A stretch of DNA of 64,000 nt, taken from positions 186,001-250,000 of the forward strand of contig NZ_AHCD03000034.1 in the NCBI RefSeq assembly GCF_000238295.3, in the 5' to 3' direction. The stretch is from Pseudoalteromonas rubra (lineage in GTDB: Bacteria > Pseudomonadota > Gammaproteobacteria > Enterobacterales > Alteromonadaceae). The notes beneath the pieces were generated by a model. That model was not told the origin of the DNA. It was given only the letters and a program-made list of their open reading frames with translations, and did not search any database. Positions 43,310 through 51,919 of this stretch are shown here, piece after piece. A program made the translations under genes and the position numbers. Each line of letters starts with the position of its first letter. Positions within the stretch are counted from its first letter, which is position 1.

Positions 43310-43779
43310 GAAGTACGCTCCTTACGCTGGCTTTGTTTGATAAGCTCCGCCAGCTTTTGCTCATCTTCAGGGCTCCAGCTTTGTTTACGTGCTGCTTTTT
43401 TCTGTCTGAATACAATAAAACCAAAACCCAACACCAGGATCACCACAGGCATGACCCACAATACAATCGTGGCAGGTGTGACAGGTGGCTGGTAATGAAC
43501 AAAATAGCCGTAACGATCGATCATAAAATCAATCACTTCCTGCTTAGATTTACCTTCATGAACCATATCCAGCACACGGTCACGTAAGTCTTTCGCAACC
43601 ACCGCGTCAGAATCAGCGATGTTCTGGTTCTGACATTTTGGACATCTGAGTTCCTGTACCAGCTCTTTAAAGGTTTGCTCTCTTTCCGCATCTTTGAACT
43701 GGTACTTATCTTCAACAGCATTGGCACTGAGCGACCACAGGCCAGCCAGTAATGCCAACGCCAGCATTAGTTTTTTCAT
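43306..43779 (-). CDS. ccmH: Cytochrome c maturation protein CcmH (thioredoxin-like reductant)
   Basis: Holds apocytochrome c thiols reduced for heme attachment, with CcmF. 157 residues from the ATG at 43779, which overlaps the dsbE stop (ATGA); the longer frame to 43821 is not needed. Signal peptide MKKLMLALALLAGLWSLSANA; redox motif ELRCPKCQNQ (usual LRCxxCQNQ); helix YGYFVHYQPPVT; one C-terminal membrane anchor (ATIVLWVMPVVILVLGFGFI). This is the short form, with the CcmI part as a separate gene. Confidence 0.95.
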   Translation of the reverse strand: MKKLMLALALLAGLWSLSANAVEDKYQFKDAEREQTFKELVQELRCPKCQNQNIADSDAVVAKDLRDRVLDMVHEGKSKQEVIDFMIDRYGYFVHYQPPVTPATIVLWVMPVVILVLGFGFIVFRQKKAARKQSWSPEDEQKLAELIKQSQRKERTS

Positions 43780-44348
43780 GGTTGCAACTCCTGAATTGCC
43801 GGAGCAAATTTGCTGCGCCATACCCGAGGATTAATATCGCCAGTGTGGTGCAAAATAATCTTACCGTTTTTATCTACGAGGAAAGTTTCCGGTGCGCCGG
43901 AAACCCCCAAATCCAGCGCTAATGTGCGCTCTAAATCCAGAATATTAAACTGGTAAGGGTCCCCTGCCCGTGCCAACATTTGCTGGACATCGGTACGCAG
44001 GTAATTGATATCAAACTGATCGCCGAAATCGGGATCATAGGCCTGCTCGTAGTACAAGCCAATGATCCGCACGCCCTGCTCGCGCAGCTCAGTAAGATAA
44101 CCAAGCTCCGCAATACAGGTTGGGCACCAGGTGCCCCATACGTTTAGCAGGTACACCTCACCCAGCAGGTCCTGATCTGTCCAGCGCTTTTGCTCATCCA
44201 TCAAATCTGGCAGCTCAAACGCAGGCATAGTCTGGCCCAGTCGGCCGGTTTGCAGCTCTCTTGGGTTGCCAAACAAGCCCTGATACAAGAACACGCACAA
44301 CAACACAAAAATCAGCAGTGGCACCAGGCCTAAAAACTTCTTGTTCAT
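43776..44348 (-). CDS. dsbE: Thiol:disulfide interchange protein DsbE/CcmG
   Basis: Membrane-anchored periplasmic thioredoxin that reduces apocytochrome c or CcmH, fed by DsbD. 190 residues. One N-terminal anchor (FLGLVPLLIFVLLCVFLYQG), then a thioredoxin fold with active site GTWCPTCIAEL (WCPTC), the GAPETFLVDKNGKIILHHTG segment with the cis-Pro region, and the acidic insert typical of CcmG. The start overlaps the ccmF stop region by one base. Confidence 0.96.
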   Translation of the reverse strand: MNKKFLGLVPLLIFVLLCVFLYQGLFGNPRELQTGRLGQTMPAFELPDLMDEQKRWTDQDLLGEVYLLNVWGTWCPTCIAELGYLTELREQGVRIIGLYYEQAYDPDFGDQFDINYLRTDVQQMLARAGDPYQFNILDLERTLALDLGVSGAPETFLVDKNGKIILHHTGDINPRVWRSKFAPAIQELQP

Positions 44349-46303
44349 TATGCATGCTCCACAGAGGTTTGCTTGCGACGACGATAACGTTTATCGGCCA
44401 GAACAATAAAACCAGCCAGGGAGATCAGGATACCACCCAGCCACATCCAGCGAACATAAGGCTTGTGATAGATACGCAGTGACCAGGCACCATTACCCAT
44501 AGATTCGCCCAGCGCCAGATACAGGTCGCGGAAGAAACCATCGTCAATCGCGGCTTCAGTCATAAATTGCATACCCACATCGTACAAGCGCTTCTCTGCA
44601 TGCAGTAAGGTCACGTACTCACCGTCTTTGAACACGGTGACTTCGCCAGCATGGCCGCCATAGTTAGGGCCACGGATCTCGTTTACCCCTTCAAAGCGAT
44701 ACTCGTAATCATTAAGCGTTGCGATTTCACCTTTTTTCATCACTACTGAACGCTCTACTGAATACGCAGAGGTCAGAGTCACACTGGCAATCACGAACGC
44801 AATACCCACATGACCCAGCACCATCGCCCAATAGCTCATACCCAGGCGCTTCAGGCCCTGTGCTGTACTTGGATGAACACTGACTTTTTCTACCAGGTCG
44901 ACTACCGTGGCGATACAGATCCACACCGCCAGTGCCGTAGCCAGGTAAGTAAGCGTGCTGATTTCATCAAAGCTGGAGAACAACCAGGCACTGGTGATCA
45001 CTATGGTCGCAACCAAAATGCCCACCCACTTTTTGGCCAGGGGTGGCAACTTGTTTTGTTTCCAGCGCAGCATAGGCGCCATGCCCATTAAGATGGCAAA
45101 CGGCACAATCAGAATCGCAAACATCTGATTAAAGAACGGCACGCCAATGGAGATTGACCCCAGTCCCAGCTCTTTATGGATCATAGGTAATAAGGTACCC
45201 AGTAATACAATCAGTGTTGCCACAACCAGGAAAATATTATTCACCCATAGCCCGACTTCACGTGACACCAGTTTATAACGACCTTCGCTATAAACCTGGC
45301 TGACACGCAGCCCGTACAGTGCCAAACTACCACCAACCACTAAAGCGAGGAAAGACAGAATAAACAATCCACGATCCGGATCTGTCGCGAAAGCGTGTAC
45401 AGAGACAATAATGCCGGAGCGGACGATAAAGGTGCCTAACAGACACAAGCTAAAGGCCGCGATGGCTAATAACACAGTCCAGGATTTAAATAAGCCTCGC
45501 TTCTCTGTAATAGCCAGAGAGTGCAATAACGCCGTTGCAACCAACCAGGGCATTAACGACGCATTTTCAACCGGATCCCAGAACCACCAGCCGCCCCAGC
45601 CAAGCTCTGCATAAGCCCACCAGCTGCCGATGGTAATACCCAGGGTTAAAAAGCCCCAGGCTGCCATTGTCCACGGACGCGACCATTTGGCCCAGGTATT
45701 GTCCAGCTTGCCTGTCAAAAGGGCTGCGATAGCAAAAGAGAAAGACACAGATAATCCCACATAGCCCATATAAAGCAGAGGTGGGTGAATGATCATCCCC
45801 GGATCTTGCAACAGTGGATTAAGGTCACGGCCTTCAACCGGATAATAAGGTAATAGTCGCTCAAACGGGCTCGACATCCACAAGGTGTAGAGCATAAAGC
45901 CAACACCCAGGAAACCCAGCACGCCAAGTACGCGCGCGCGCAGCACCCAGGGCAAAGACTTAGACATCATAGCAACTAATGCCGTCCAGCTTGCCTGCAT
46001 CACCAACCACAGCAGGATAGCGCCTTCATGGCCTCCCCAGGTCGAGGTGACTTTGTAGTACCAAGGCAGCGTGCTGGAAGAATGATGCGCCACATAAGCA
46101 ACGGTAAAGTCATCAGTCAATGTGATGTAAATCAGTACACCAAAAGAGAACAACACCAGCAAACACTGACCCACAGCCAGCGAAGGGGCTGTACGCATCA
46201 GGCGCAAGTTGCCGGTATAAGCACCCCAGAGAGGAAAAATACACAACAGCAGGCTCAGGCCCATAGCCAGAACCAATGAAAAATAACCTATCTCAGGGAT
46301 CAT
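44348..46303 (-). CDS. ccmF: Cytochrome c heme lyase subunit CcmF
   Basis: Large inner-membrane protein that, with CcmH and CcmI, ligates heme to apocytochrome c. 651 residues, about 15 membrane helices. The WWD heme-handling domain is clear: GWGGWWFWDPVENASLMPW. Conserved histidines occur near TSTWGGHEGAILLW and in LLHSLAITEKRG. It ends with a helix and a basic tail (RRRKQTSVEHA). Sits between ccmE and dsbE with nearly no gaps. Confidence 0.97.
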   Translation of the reverse strand: MIPEIGYFSLVLAMGLSLLLCIFPLWGAYTGNLRLMRTAPSLAVGQCLLVLFSFGVLIYITLTDDFTVAYVAHHSSSTLPWYYKVTSTWGGHEGAILLWLVMQASWTALVAMMSKSLPWVLRARVLGVLGFLGVGFMLYTLWMSSPFERLLPYYPVEGRDLNPLLQDPGMIIHPPLLYMGYVGLSVSFSFAIAALLTGKLDNTWAKWSRPWTMAAWGFLTLGITIGSWWAYAELGWGGWWFWDPVENASLMPWLVATALLHSLAITEKRGLFKSWTVLLAIAAFSLCLLGTFIVRSGIIVSVHAFATDPDRGLFILSFLALVVGGSLALYGLRVSQVYSEGRYKLVSREVGLWVNNIFLVVATLIVLLGTLLPMIHKELGLGSISIGVPFFNQMFAILIVPFAILMGMAPMLRWKQNKLPPLAKKWVGILVATIVITSAWLFSSFDEISTLTYLATALAVWICIATVVDLVEKVSVHPSTAQGLKRLGMSYWAMVLGHVGIAFVIASVTLTSAYSVERSVVMKKGEIATLNDYEYRFEGVNEIRGPNYGGHAGEVTVFKDGEYVTLLHAEKRLYDVGMQFMTEAAIDDGFFRDLYLALGESMGNGAWSLRIYHKPYVRWMWLGGILISLAGFIVLADKRYRRRKQTSVEHA

Positions 46304-46304
46304 A

Positions 46305-46784
46305 TTAGTTCTCGCTGTTTAAATTATACTTAGGTTTTTCATGCTTGATCCCTTTCACTGCTTCAGCGATTTCAGCTGGCATATATTCTTCATCGTGCTT
46401 TGCCAACACTTCAAATGCTTCAATGACATTAGGTTCAACCAGTGTCCCCTGCGCAACAATCCCCTGACCTTCACGGAACAGGTCAGGTAAAATACCGTGG
46501 TATTTAATGGTTACCATAGGACCGGTATCGATGAGCTTGAAGGTCACATCCAGAGACGTTTCAACTCGATCCACACTGCCCGGCACAACCATACCGCCAA
46601 TGCGCAGTTTTTGCCCGATATAAGGCAGCTCTTTCTCTGGCCCTTTACCTTCAATTAGCTCACTGGGAGTATAGAAAAGATTGATATTTTCCTGCAACGC
46701 ATACAGGGTCAGACCTACGGCAGAGCCGATCCCGAAGATCACGGCTACAACGGCAAACAGGCGTTTTTTACGTCTTGGGTTCAT
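46305..46784 (-). CDS. ccmE: Heme chaperone CcmE
   Basis: Carries heme covalently on a histidine in the periplasm and passes it to CcmF. 159 residues. Basic N-terminus (MNPRRKKRLFAVVAVIFGIG) with one signal anchor, then an OB-fold; heme-binding motif VLAKHDEEYMPAE (the HxxxY pair, His and Tyr). The ATG overlaps the ccmD stop by four bases. Confidence 0.97.
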   Translation of the reverse strand: MNPRRKKRLFAVVAVIFGIGSAVGLTLYALQENINLFYTPSELIEGKGPEKELPYIGQKLRIGGMVVPGSVDRVETSLDVTFKLIDTGPMVTIKYHGILPDLFREGQGIVAQGTLVEPNVIEAFEVLAKHDEEYMPAEIAEAVKGIKHEKPKYNLNSEN

Positions 46785-46987
46785 GCTTTTACCTCCTCTT
46801 CGCGGGCCTGCTTGATGCGCGCTTCACGCTTAATTTGTGCTGCTACTTCACGCTTAATGCGCTTGGCATCGTTTAGCGACGCCCACACCAATCCCAACAG
46901 GATAAAAGCACAACTGCCAAAAGACAGCCACACATAAAAGGCGTAACCACCCATATGAAAAAAGTCACTCAAAGATTCAAACTGCAT
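46781..46987 (-). CDS. ccmD: Heme exporter accessory protein CcmD
   Basis: Small single-helix membrane protein that helps release holo-CcmE from the CcmABC complex. 68 residues: FFHMGGYAFYVWLSFGSCAF helix, then a highly charged tail (KRIKREVAAQIKREARIKQA). Between ccmC and ccmE, as usual. Confidence 0.93.
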   Translation of the reverse strand: MQFESLSDFFHMGGYAFYVWLSFGSCAFILLGLVWASLNDAKRIKREVAAQIKREARIKQAREEEVKA

Positions 46988-46989
46988 AC

Positions 46990-47727
46990 TTAACCTCGAC
47001 TAACCAGCTGACGCACCCAGGGGCGGTGCTTCTCGACCTGAAGGATCTCATTTTTAAGGCGTACCAGTGACAGTGCTCCGACAAATGCAGCAAATCCTAA
47101 AATATTGATAAGTAACGGCCATAACATAGACGGATCGATGGCCGACGTATCAAACTTGGTAATGGTTGACCCCTGATGCAAGGTGTTCCACCACTCAACA
47201 GAAAAATGAATAATTGGCAGGTTAATCACCCCGACAATGGCCAGAATACAGGCCGCTCTGCCACCAGACTTCTTGTCTTCGAAAGCATGATATAAAGACA
47301 GCACCCCGAAGTACAAAAACAATAGGATTAACTCAGAGGTTAAACGTGCATCCCATACCCACCAGGCACCCCACATAGGTTTACCCCAGGCAGCACCGGT
47401 GATAAGTGCAATGGCGGTCATAGCTGCACCAACTGGCGCAATTGCAACCACAGCGAGTTCGGCATTACGGATCTGCCACACCAGGGCAACGATCGCAGCA
47501 ATGGCCATAGAAGAATACGCACCCATAGACAAAATGGCCGAAGGCACGTGAATAAAGATAATGCGATAGCTGTCCTTTTGCTGATAATCTGCCGGGGCAA
47601 ATGCCAGGCCCCAGATCCATCCGACGGCGATACACACCACCGTTACGGTAACAAAGTACGGAAGCAAGGTGTTACACAATTGGTAAGCACGCTCCGCTTT
47701 GGCATAGGGATGTAACCACTTCCACAT
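46990..47727 (-). CDS. ccmC: Heme handling protein CcmC
   Basis: Inner-membrane WWD-domain protein that loads heme onto CcmE. 245 residues, six helices. WWD-type block is AWGKPMWGAWWVWDARLTSE; the flanking conserved histidines lie in RIIFIHVPSAILSMG and LPIIHFSVEWWNTLHQG. Two bases separate it from ccmD, and ccmB precedes it. Confidence 0.97.
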   Translation of the reverse strand: MWKWLHPYAKAERAYQLCNTLLPYFVTVTVVCIAVGWIWGLAFAPADYQQKDSYRIIFIHVPSAILSMGAYSSMAIAAIVALVWQIRNAELAVVAIAPVGAAMTAIALITGAAWGKPMWGAWWVWDARLTSELILLFLYFGVLSLYHAFEDKKSGGRAACILAIVGVINLPIIHFSVEWWNTLHQGSTITKFDTSAIDPSMLWPLLINILGFAAFVGALSLVRLKNEILQVEKHRPWVRQLVSRG

Positions 47728-47728
47728 T

Positions 47729-48415
47729 TTAACTTACACTCACTCTTAAAGCTGACGATATAGCAATTGGTGCCGTGACAATGGCGACGGCCAGCATGGC
47801 ACCAAGGATCGCAAGTTGTCCGCCATAAGCGACCGACATACTGGCGGTATCAATGGCAGAGGTTGCGAAAATCAGAACCGGAATATACAAAGGCAAAACA
47901 AGCAGACTCATCAAAATGCCCCCTTTTTGCAAACCCACGGTTAACGCGGCGCCAATGGCACCGATAAAACTTAATAAAGGCGTTCCAATCAACAAAGTCA
48001 GAATGGTTGCGCCCAGTGCCTGGCTGTCGAGATTCATCAACAGCGCAAACAAAGGTGCCATCAGCACCATAGGCAATCCGGTGATGGTCCAGTGTGCGGC
48101 AACCTTGGCCAACACAGACAAAGACAAAGGATATGGCGAAGCAATCATTTGCTCCAGCGATCCATCGGCATAATCATCGCGAAATAACTTGTCCAAACCC
48201 AACATAGTAGACAGTAACGCGGCTACCCAAATGATACCTGCAGCCATGCGCCCCAGCAAGGCCGGTTCGGGTCCAATTGCCAACGGAAATAACGAAATGA
48301 CTATCAGAAAAAACAGAAGAGGGTTAACGATTTCGGCGCGTTGACGGAACGCCAAAGTCACGTCTTTACGATAAACAGCGACAAATAAATGCCAATAAGA
48401 ATGCTCAACCTTCAT
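47729..48415 (-). CDS. ccmB: Heme ABC transporter permease CcmB
   Basis: Membrane subunit of the CcmAB ATPase that drives release of holo-CcmE. 228 residues, six helices, with the family block FRDDYADGSLEQMIASPYPLS (given in part: DDYADGSLEQM). Start codon overlaps the ccmA stop. In order with ccmC and ccmA. Confidence 0.97.
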   Translation of the reverse strand: MKVEHSYWHLFVAVYRKDVTLAFRQRAEIVNPLLFFLIVISLFPLAIGPEPALLGRMAAGIIWVAALLSTMLGLDKLFRDDYADGSLEQMIASPYPLSLSVLAKVAAHWTITGLPMVLMAPLFALLMNLDSQALGATILTLLIGTPLLSFIGAIGAALTVGLQKGGILMSLLVLPLYIPVLIFATSAIDTASMSVAYGGQLAILGAMLAVAIVTAPIAISSALRVSVS

Positions 48416-49038
48416 TAATGGCGGTACTCCAGAGCCAGGGTTTTCAGGGAGCTGAACTGAGTTGTCAGATCCTGGTGGGTCGTCAGTAAAATGGCGCCGC
48501 CATTTGCAAGGTGCGATTCAAACTGCCGTTGCAGCAGTGCCACGCCTTTTTTATCGAGTGCAGTGAAGGGCTCATCAAGGATCCACAAGCGGGCCTTGTT
48601 AAGCCACAGCCTGACCAGCGCAACCCGGCGTTGCTGTCCCGCCGAAAGGGTTCGTACCGGAACATCTTCCAAACCCACCAGTCCAAGCTGACCTAATAAG
48701 GGATAGACTTCCTCTTCGTCAGCCCCGTAGCCATGTACCTGCAACCAATATTGCACGTTTTCGTAGGCCGTTAATTGCTGATTCACCCCGGTTTTATGAC
48801 CGATAAACAGCAAGGACTCAGCGAAGGTGTCGTAATCCCGACTGATATCCTGGCCTTCAAAGCAAATTTGGCCTTCGTCGGCTCGGGCGAAACCCGCAAT
48901 GATACGTAATAAAGACGTTTTACCTGCACCATTTGGGCCTTCAACTTGCATGATTTGACCCGCCTGAAGCGAAAAACTCAATGACTCAAACAAACAGCGG
49001 TCCTGTTTAACACACGTGACGGACTTTATCTCTAGCAA
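48415..49038 (-). CDS. ccmA: Heme ABC exporter ATP-binding protein CcmA
   Basis: ATPase of the CcmABCD complex. Walker A GPNGAGKTSLL, signature LSAGQQRRVALVRL, Walker B LWILDEPF, switch His in LLTTHQD. I place the start at a TTG at 49038, giving LLEIKSVTCVKQDRCLF and ~207 residues, the family's length, with AGAGAG-like purines about nine bases upstream. The ATG at 49122 would add 28 unlikely residues reaching into the divergent promoter region. First gene of the ccm operon. Confidence 0.93.
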   Translation of the reverse strand: MLEIKSVTCVKQDRCLFESLSFSLQAGQIMQVEGPNGAGKTSLLRIIAGFARADEGQICFEGQDISRDYDTFAESLLFIGHKTGVNQQLTAYENVQYWLQVHGYGADEEEVYPLLGQLGLVGLEDVPVRTLSAGQQRRVALVRLWLNKARLWILDEPFTALDKKGVALLQRQFESHLANGGAILLTTHQDLTTQFSSLKTLALEYRH

Positions 49039-49142
49039 GGCGCGACTCTCTGACGCTAAAAAATTGGGCGTTAGTCTATCATAATGGTAGGGTAATACGA
49101 ATAATTGGATGCGACCGATCAACGAAAATTTGATTTAAAATA

Positions 49143-51794
49143 ATGAATAAGCCGACGATTTCTATTCAAAACAATGCAAATTTAGCCACTTCACAGCTTA
49201 ATGAGCGCGGATCATCAGCAAACCCCACCCTGGCAGCTGAGCAAACCTTCAATGCGCGCAACCTGGTAATAAAACCCGACAGCATTCAGATGGAAGTCAC
49301 CATAGATGGTCGCTGGCAAGGCGTGCGACTGGCCAGCCAGAGTCAGTTACAGCAGCCACTTAAACTCCCTGAAGCTGAGATAAAACTCAGCGCTGACGGT
49401 ACCTTACTGACAGTCAGCACCCCGGAGTTAAAGCTACAAATAAAACCCGCGCAAACATTGCTGAGCCTGTTAAGCTTGCTCAAAGGGCTTGGTGGTCAAA
49501 GCGCCTTGCAACTCGACGCACAGCTCAAAGGCGGCAATCAGGCGACTTTAATGCTGGACAAAATTGGCCTGGCGTTACCCGTTCCCCCGGCCCTGGCTGA
49601 CTTACTCAAACAGGAGAATAAACTCGTCGCAAATCTGAGTACCCGGCAGAATACCCTGCTACTACAGATTTTTAATACCTTTGGTGATGAGCTGATGAAA
49701 GCACCGGTAAGTAAACACAAACTTACCTCTTTACTTGCCCAACTCGGTAATCAAGAACAGCCCAAAATTAAGCTGGGTCGCAACAGTGCCACACTCCAGC
49801 TTGCCAACCAGCAGGTTGAAGTAAAAACCCCACACGCTGAGAGTGGACTGAAACTTAATAGCTGGTTTAACGCCCAGTTAAAAGCACAACCTGACGGATT
49901 GCAAATCGGTGTTGCCAAGCAGTCGACACAGGTGAAGCTGAGCACACCGCTGCAACAAGCCTTGCCCAATCTGGCTACACACCGTTTTGCCGATGAACTG
50001 GAACAGGCAACCAGCACCACCGCAGGGTCCAAATCGACACTCAATTACGACAAACCTTTGCTCAATGTATCGATGGCAGACATAAAACAGACGGTTAAAC
50101 AAGCCATAGGTCAGTGGCTGTCACGGCCCTTTTTCAATGCAACACCCGCTCACTCAGCTAAAAGCGCGCCTCAAACACCGGGCACCACGCAAGCGCCACA
50201 AGCAAAGCCCCACTCACCCAGCGCCGCTTTACCCCAGATGACCGCGAATAATACCGCCCTGGTTCTGAAAAGTATGACGCCGGTACACAGCCAGCCTCTA
50301 TTACAGCTGCTTGATAATGTAGAGCGAGTATTTACTAACATTACAAAAGCAAGCAACACTAAAGACAGCTTGCAGCCCCCCTCTGCTGCAACTAAAAACA
50401 GTCCAACTGCTGAACGCAGCGCGGCGCCGACACCGACAGCAACAACGAGCCCTCAAAGCAAGTCGGCTCAGGCAACACCGCAAACGTCTGCGGCATTAAG
50501 CAAAATGGTCCCTGCCACAGAGACCAAAAGCCCGCAAACCACTGGTTCCTCTGCAAATAACAAACCGGTGCCTACAGCCTTTCCAGCGTCATCAGCGTCA
50601 AACGCATTTTCCCAACGCCTTGAACTGCTACAGCAGGTATTTTCGGCTGTCGTGCCTCAGCAATCTAAACCGTATAACGCCCAGCAGATAATCAGTCCGC
50701 AAGTACAGCAAGCCATGGCTTTAACAGAAGGGGCAACTGGTCAGCCTGTTACAGCAGAGATACCAGGCAGACCCATTGACCACCAACAGGGCAAGATGAG
50801 TCAGATGAGTCAGATGAATCAGACGAAAGCAGAACAGCTGGCCATAACAAAACCCAGTTTATCTTTGCCTATTGCCCAGATCCTGAGTAAAACCTTACGC
50901 CAGGCTGAGGCAGCCCCGAGCCAATCGGGCCCACCGCTGCAACAGCAGCTCAGTGAAACCCTGTCAGCAACCCAGCAATTTCGTAACCCACAGTCTGCCG
51001 ACCTGATGCGTCTGGTCCATCAGGCCTTCAGTAAGATGATGGACGAAACGCGACACTCACCAGAGCAAGTGAGCCATGAGCTGTTTGCCCGGCTTCCCGC
51101 TTTGGCCAGCCAGCTTCAACCTGCTCTGCCCAATAGCAGCTTTGCACAAGCGCTGGACAAACTCATAGTAACCTTATTAGGCACCCAACTGGCAGCCAGG
51201 ACTGACACTATGACGCCGCAAACCAGCATAGAACAGCGCGTTGCCGCGCTGGTCGACACACTGCAACCCGGCACTAAACTCTCTGCACCCAGTCAGTTTA
51301 TTCAGGCGGTAACACAACAGGCACAGTCCAGTCTGATGGACGACCTGGCGCTGCTGCAAAACAACCTGGCTACGAATGCCAGCCCGGCGCCGTTGGCACA
51401 GAAATTTGACAGCGAGAGCCAGTTGCTGATCAACTTGTTTATGCCGCTCAAATTGCCACAGGAATGCCGCCAAAGTGAGCTACAAATTGGCAAATACAAG
51501 AAGCCAGCCAAGGCCAATATGCCAGAAAAACAAGTCTGGTTTGTACGGCTCAACTTTGATTATGCCAAGCTCGGCCAGTTAAGCGTTCAGGCTGAGCTGA
51601 TGGACAAAGCCGTTGACTGTGAGATAGTGGGTGATAGTGCCTCTGTCTGCCAGCTAGCACAACCGCATCTGGATGCGTTGCGCAGCAAGCTGGCCGCGCA
51701 TGGTCTTCAAGTTGGTGAAATCGAATTACGCGAGGATGCCTCGCAGGTAAAGCGCTTTTACGACAGCCACGCCATCGTCAGTATTCAGGTGTAA
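49143..51794 (+). CDS. FliK-like protein with C-terminal hook-length-control domain
   Basis: 883 residues. The N-terminal ~290 residues hold repeated beta/alpha stretches (LLSLLSLLKGLGGQSALQ, LPVPPALADLLKQENKL). The middle ~310-560 is rich in Thr, Ser, Gln, Pro and Ala with low complexity, including TATTSPQSKSAQATPQTSAA. The last ~110 residues match the flagellar hook-length-control (FliK C-terminal) domain: QVWFVRLNFDYAKLGQLSVQ, AELMDKAVDCEIVGDS, LRSKLAAHGLQVGEIELRED. It is not in a flagellar operon. Such stand-alone genes pair with a short FlhB-C-like gene (Bacillus ylqG/ylqH is an example from knowledge); here that partner lies at 53992, past an amidohydrolase. The cellular role is unknown. 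Confidence 0.82.
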   Translation: MNKPTISIQNNANLATSQLNERGSSANPTLAAEQTFNARNLVIKPDSIQMEVTIDGRWQGVRLASQSQLQQPLKLPEAEIKLSADGTLLTVSTPELKLQIKPAQTLLSLLSLLKGLGGQSALQLDAQLKGGNQATLMLDKIGLALPVPPALADLLKQENKLVANLSTRQNTLLLQIFNTFGDELMKAPVSKHKLTSLLAQLGNQEQPKIKLGRNSATLQLANQQVEVKTPHAESGLKLNSWFNAQLKAQPDGLQIGVAKQSTQVKLSTPLQQALPNLATHRFADELEQATSTTAGSKSTLNYDKPLLNVSMADIKQTVKQAIGQWLSRPFFNATPAHSAKSAPQTPGTTQAPQAKPHSPSAALPQMTANNTALVLKSMTPVHSQPLLQLLDNVERVFTNITKASNTKDSLQPPSAATKNSPTAERSAAPTPTATTSPQSKSAQATPQTSAALSKMVPATETKSPQTTGSSANNKPVPTAFPASSASNAFSQRLELLQQVFSAVVPQQSKPYNAQQIISPQVQQAMALTEGATGQPVTAEIPGRPIDHQQGKMSQMSQMNQTKAEQLAITKPSLSLPIAQILSKTLRQAEAAPSQSGPPLQQQLSETLSATQQFRNPQSADLMRLVHQAFSKMMDETRHSPEQVSHELFARLPALASQLQPALPNSSFAQALDKLIVTLLGTQLAARTDTMTPQTSIEQRVAALVDTLQPGTKLSAPSQFIQAVTQQAQSSLMDDLALLQNNLATNASPAPLAQKFDSESQLLINLFMPLKLPQECRQSELQIGKYKKPAKANMPEKQVWFVRLNFDYAKLGQLSVQAELMDKAVDCEIVGDSASVCQLAQPHLDALRSKLAAHGLQVGEIELREDASQVKRFYDSHAIVSIQV

Positions 51795-51919
51795 CTCAAT
51801 TTTTACTACCCGGAATGCAAAGAAAATCGACCTGCTTTCACTTTTGCATAGATGTTCTACGTTTATAGCGCAAGAACTCACTTGCCTAACACTACATCAC
51901 ATATGCAAAGGAGAACGCT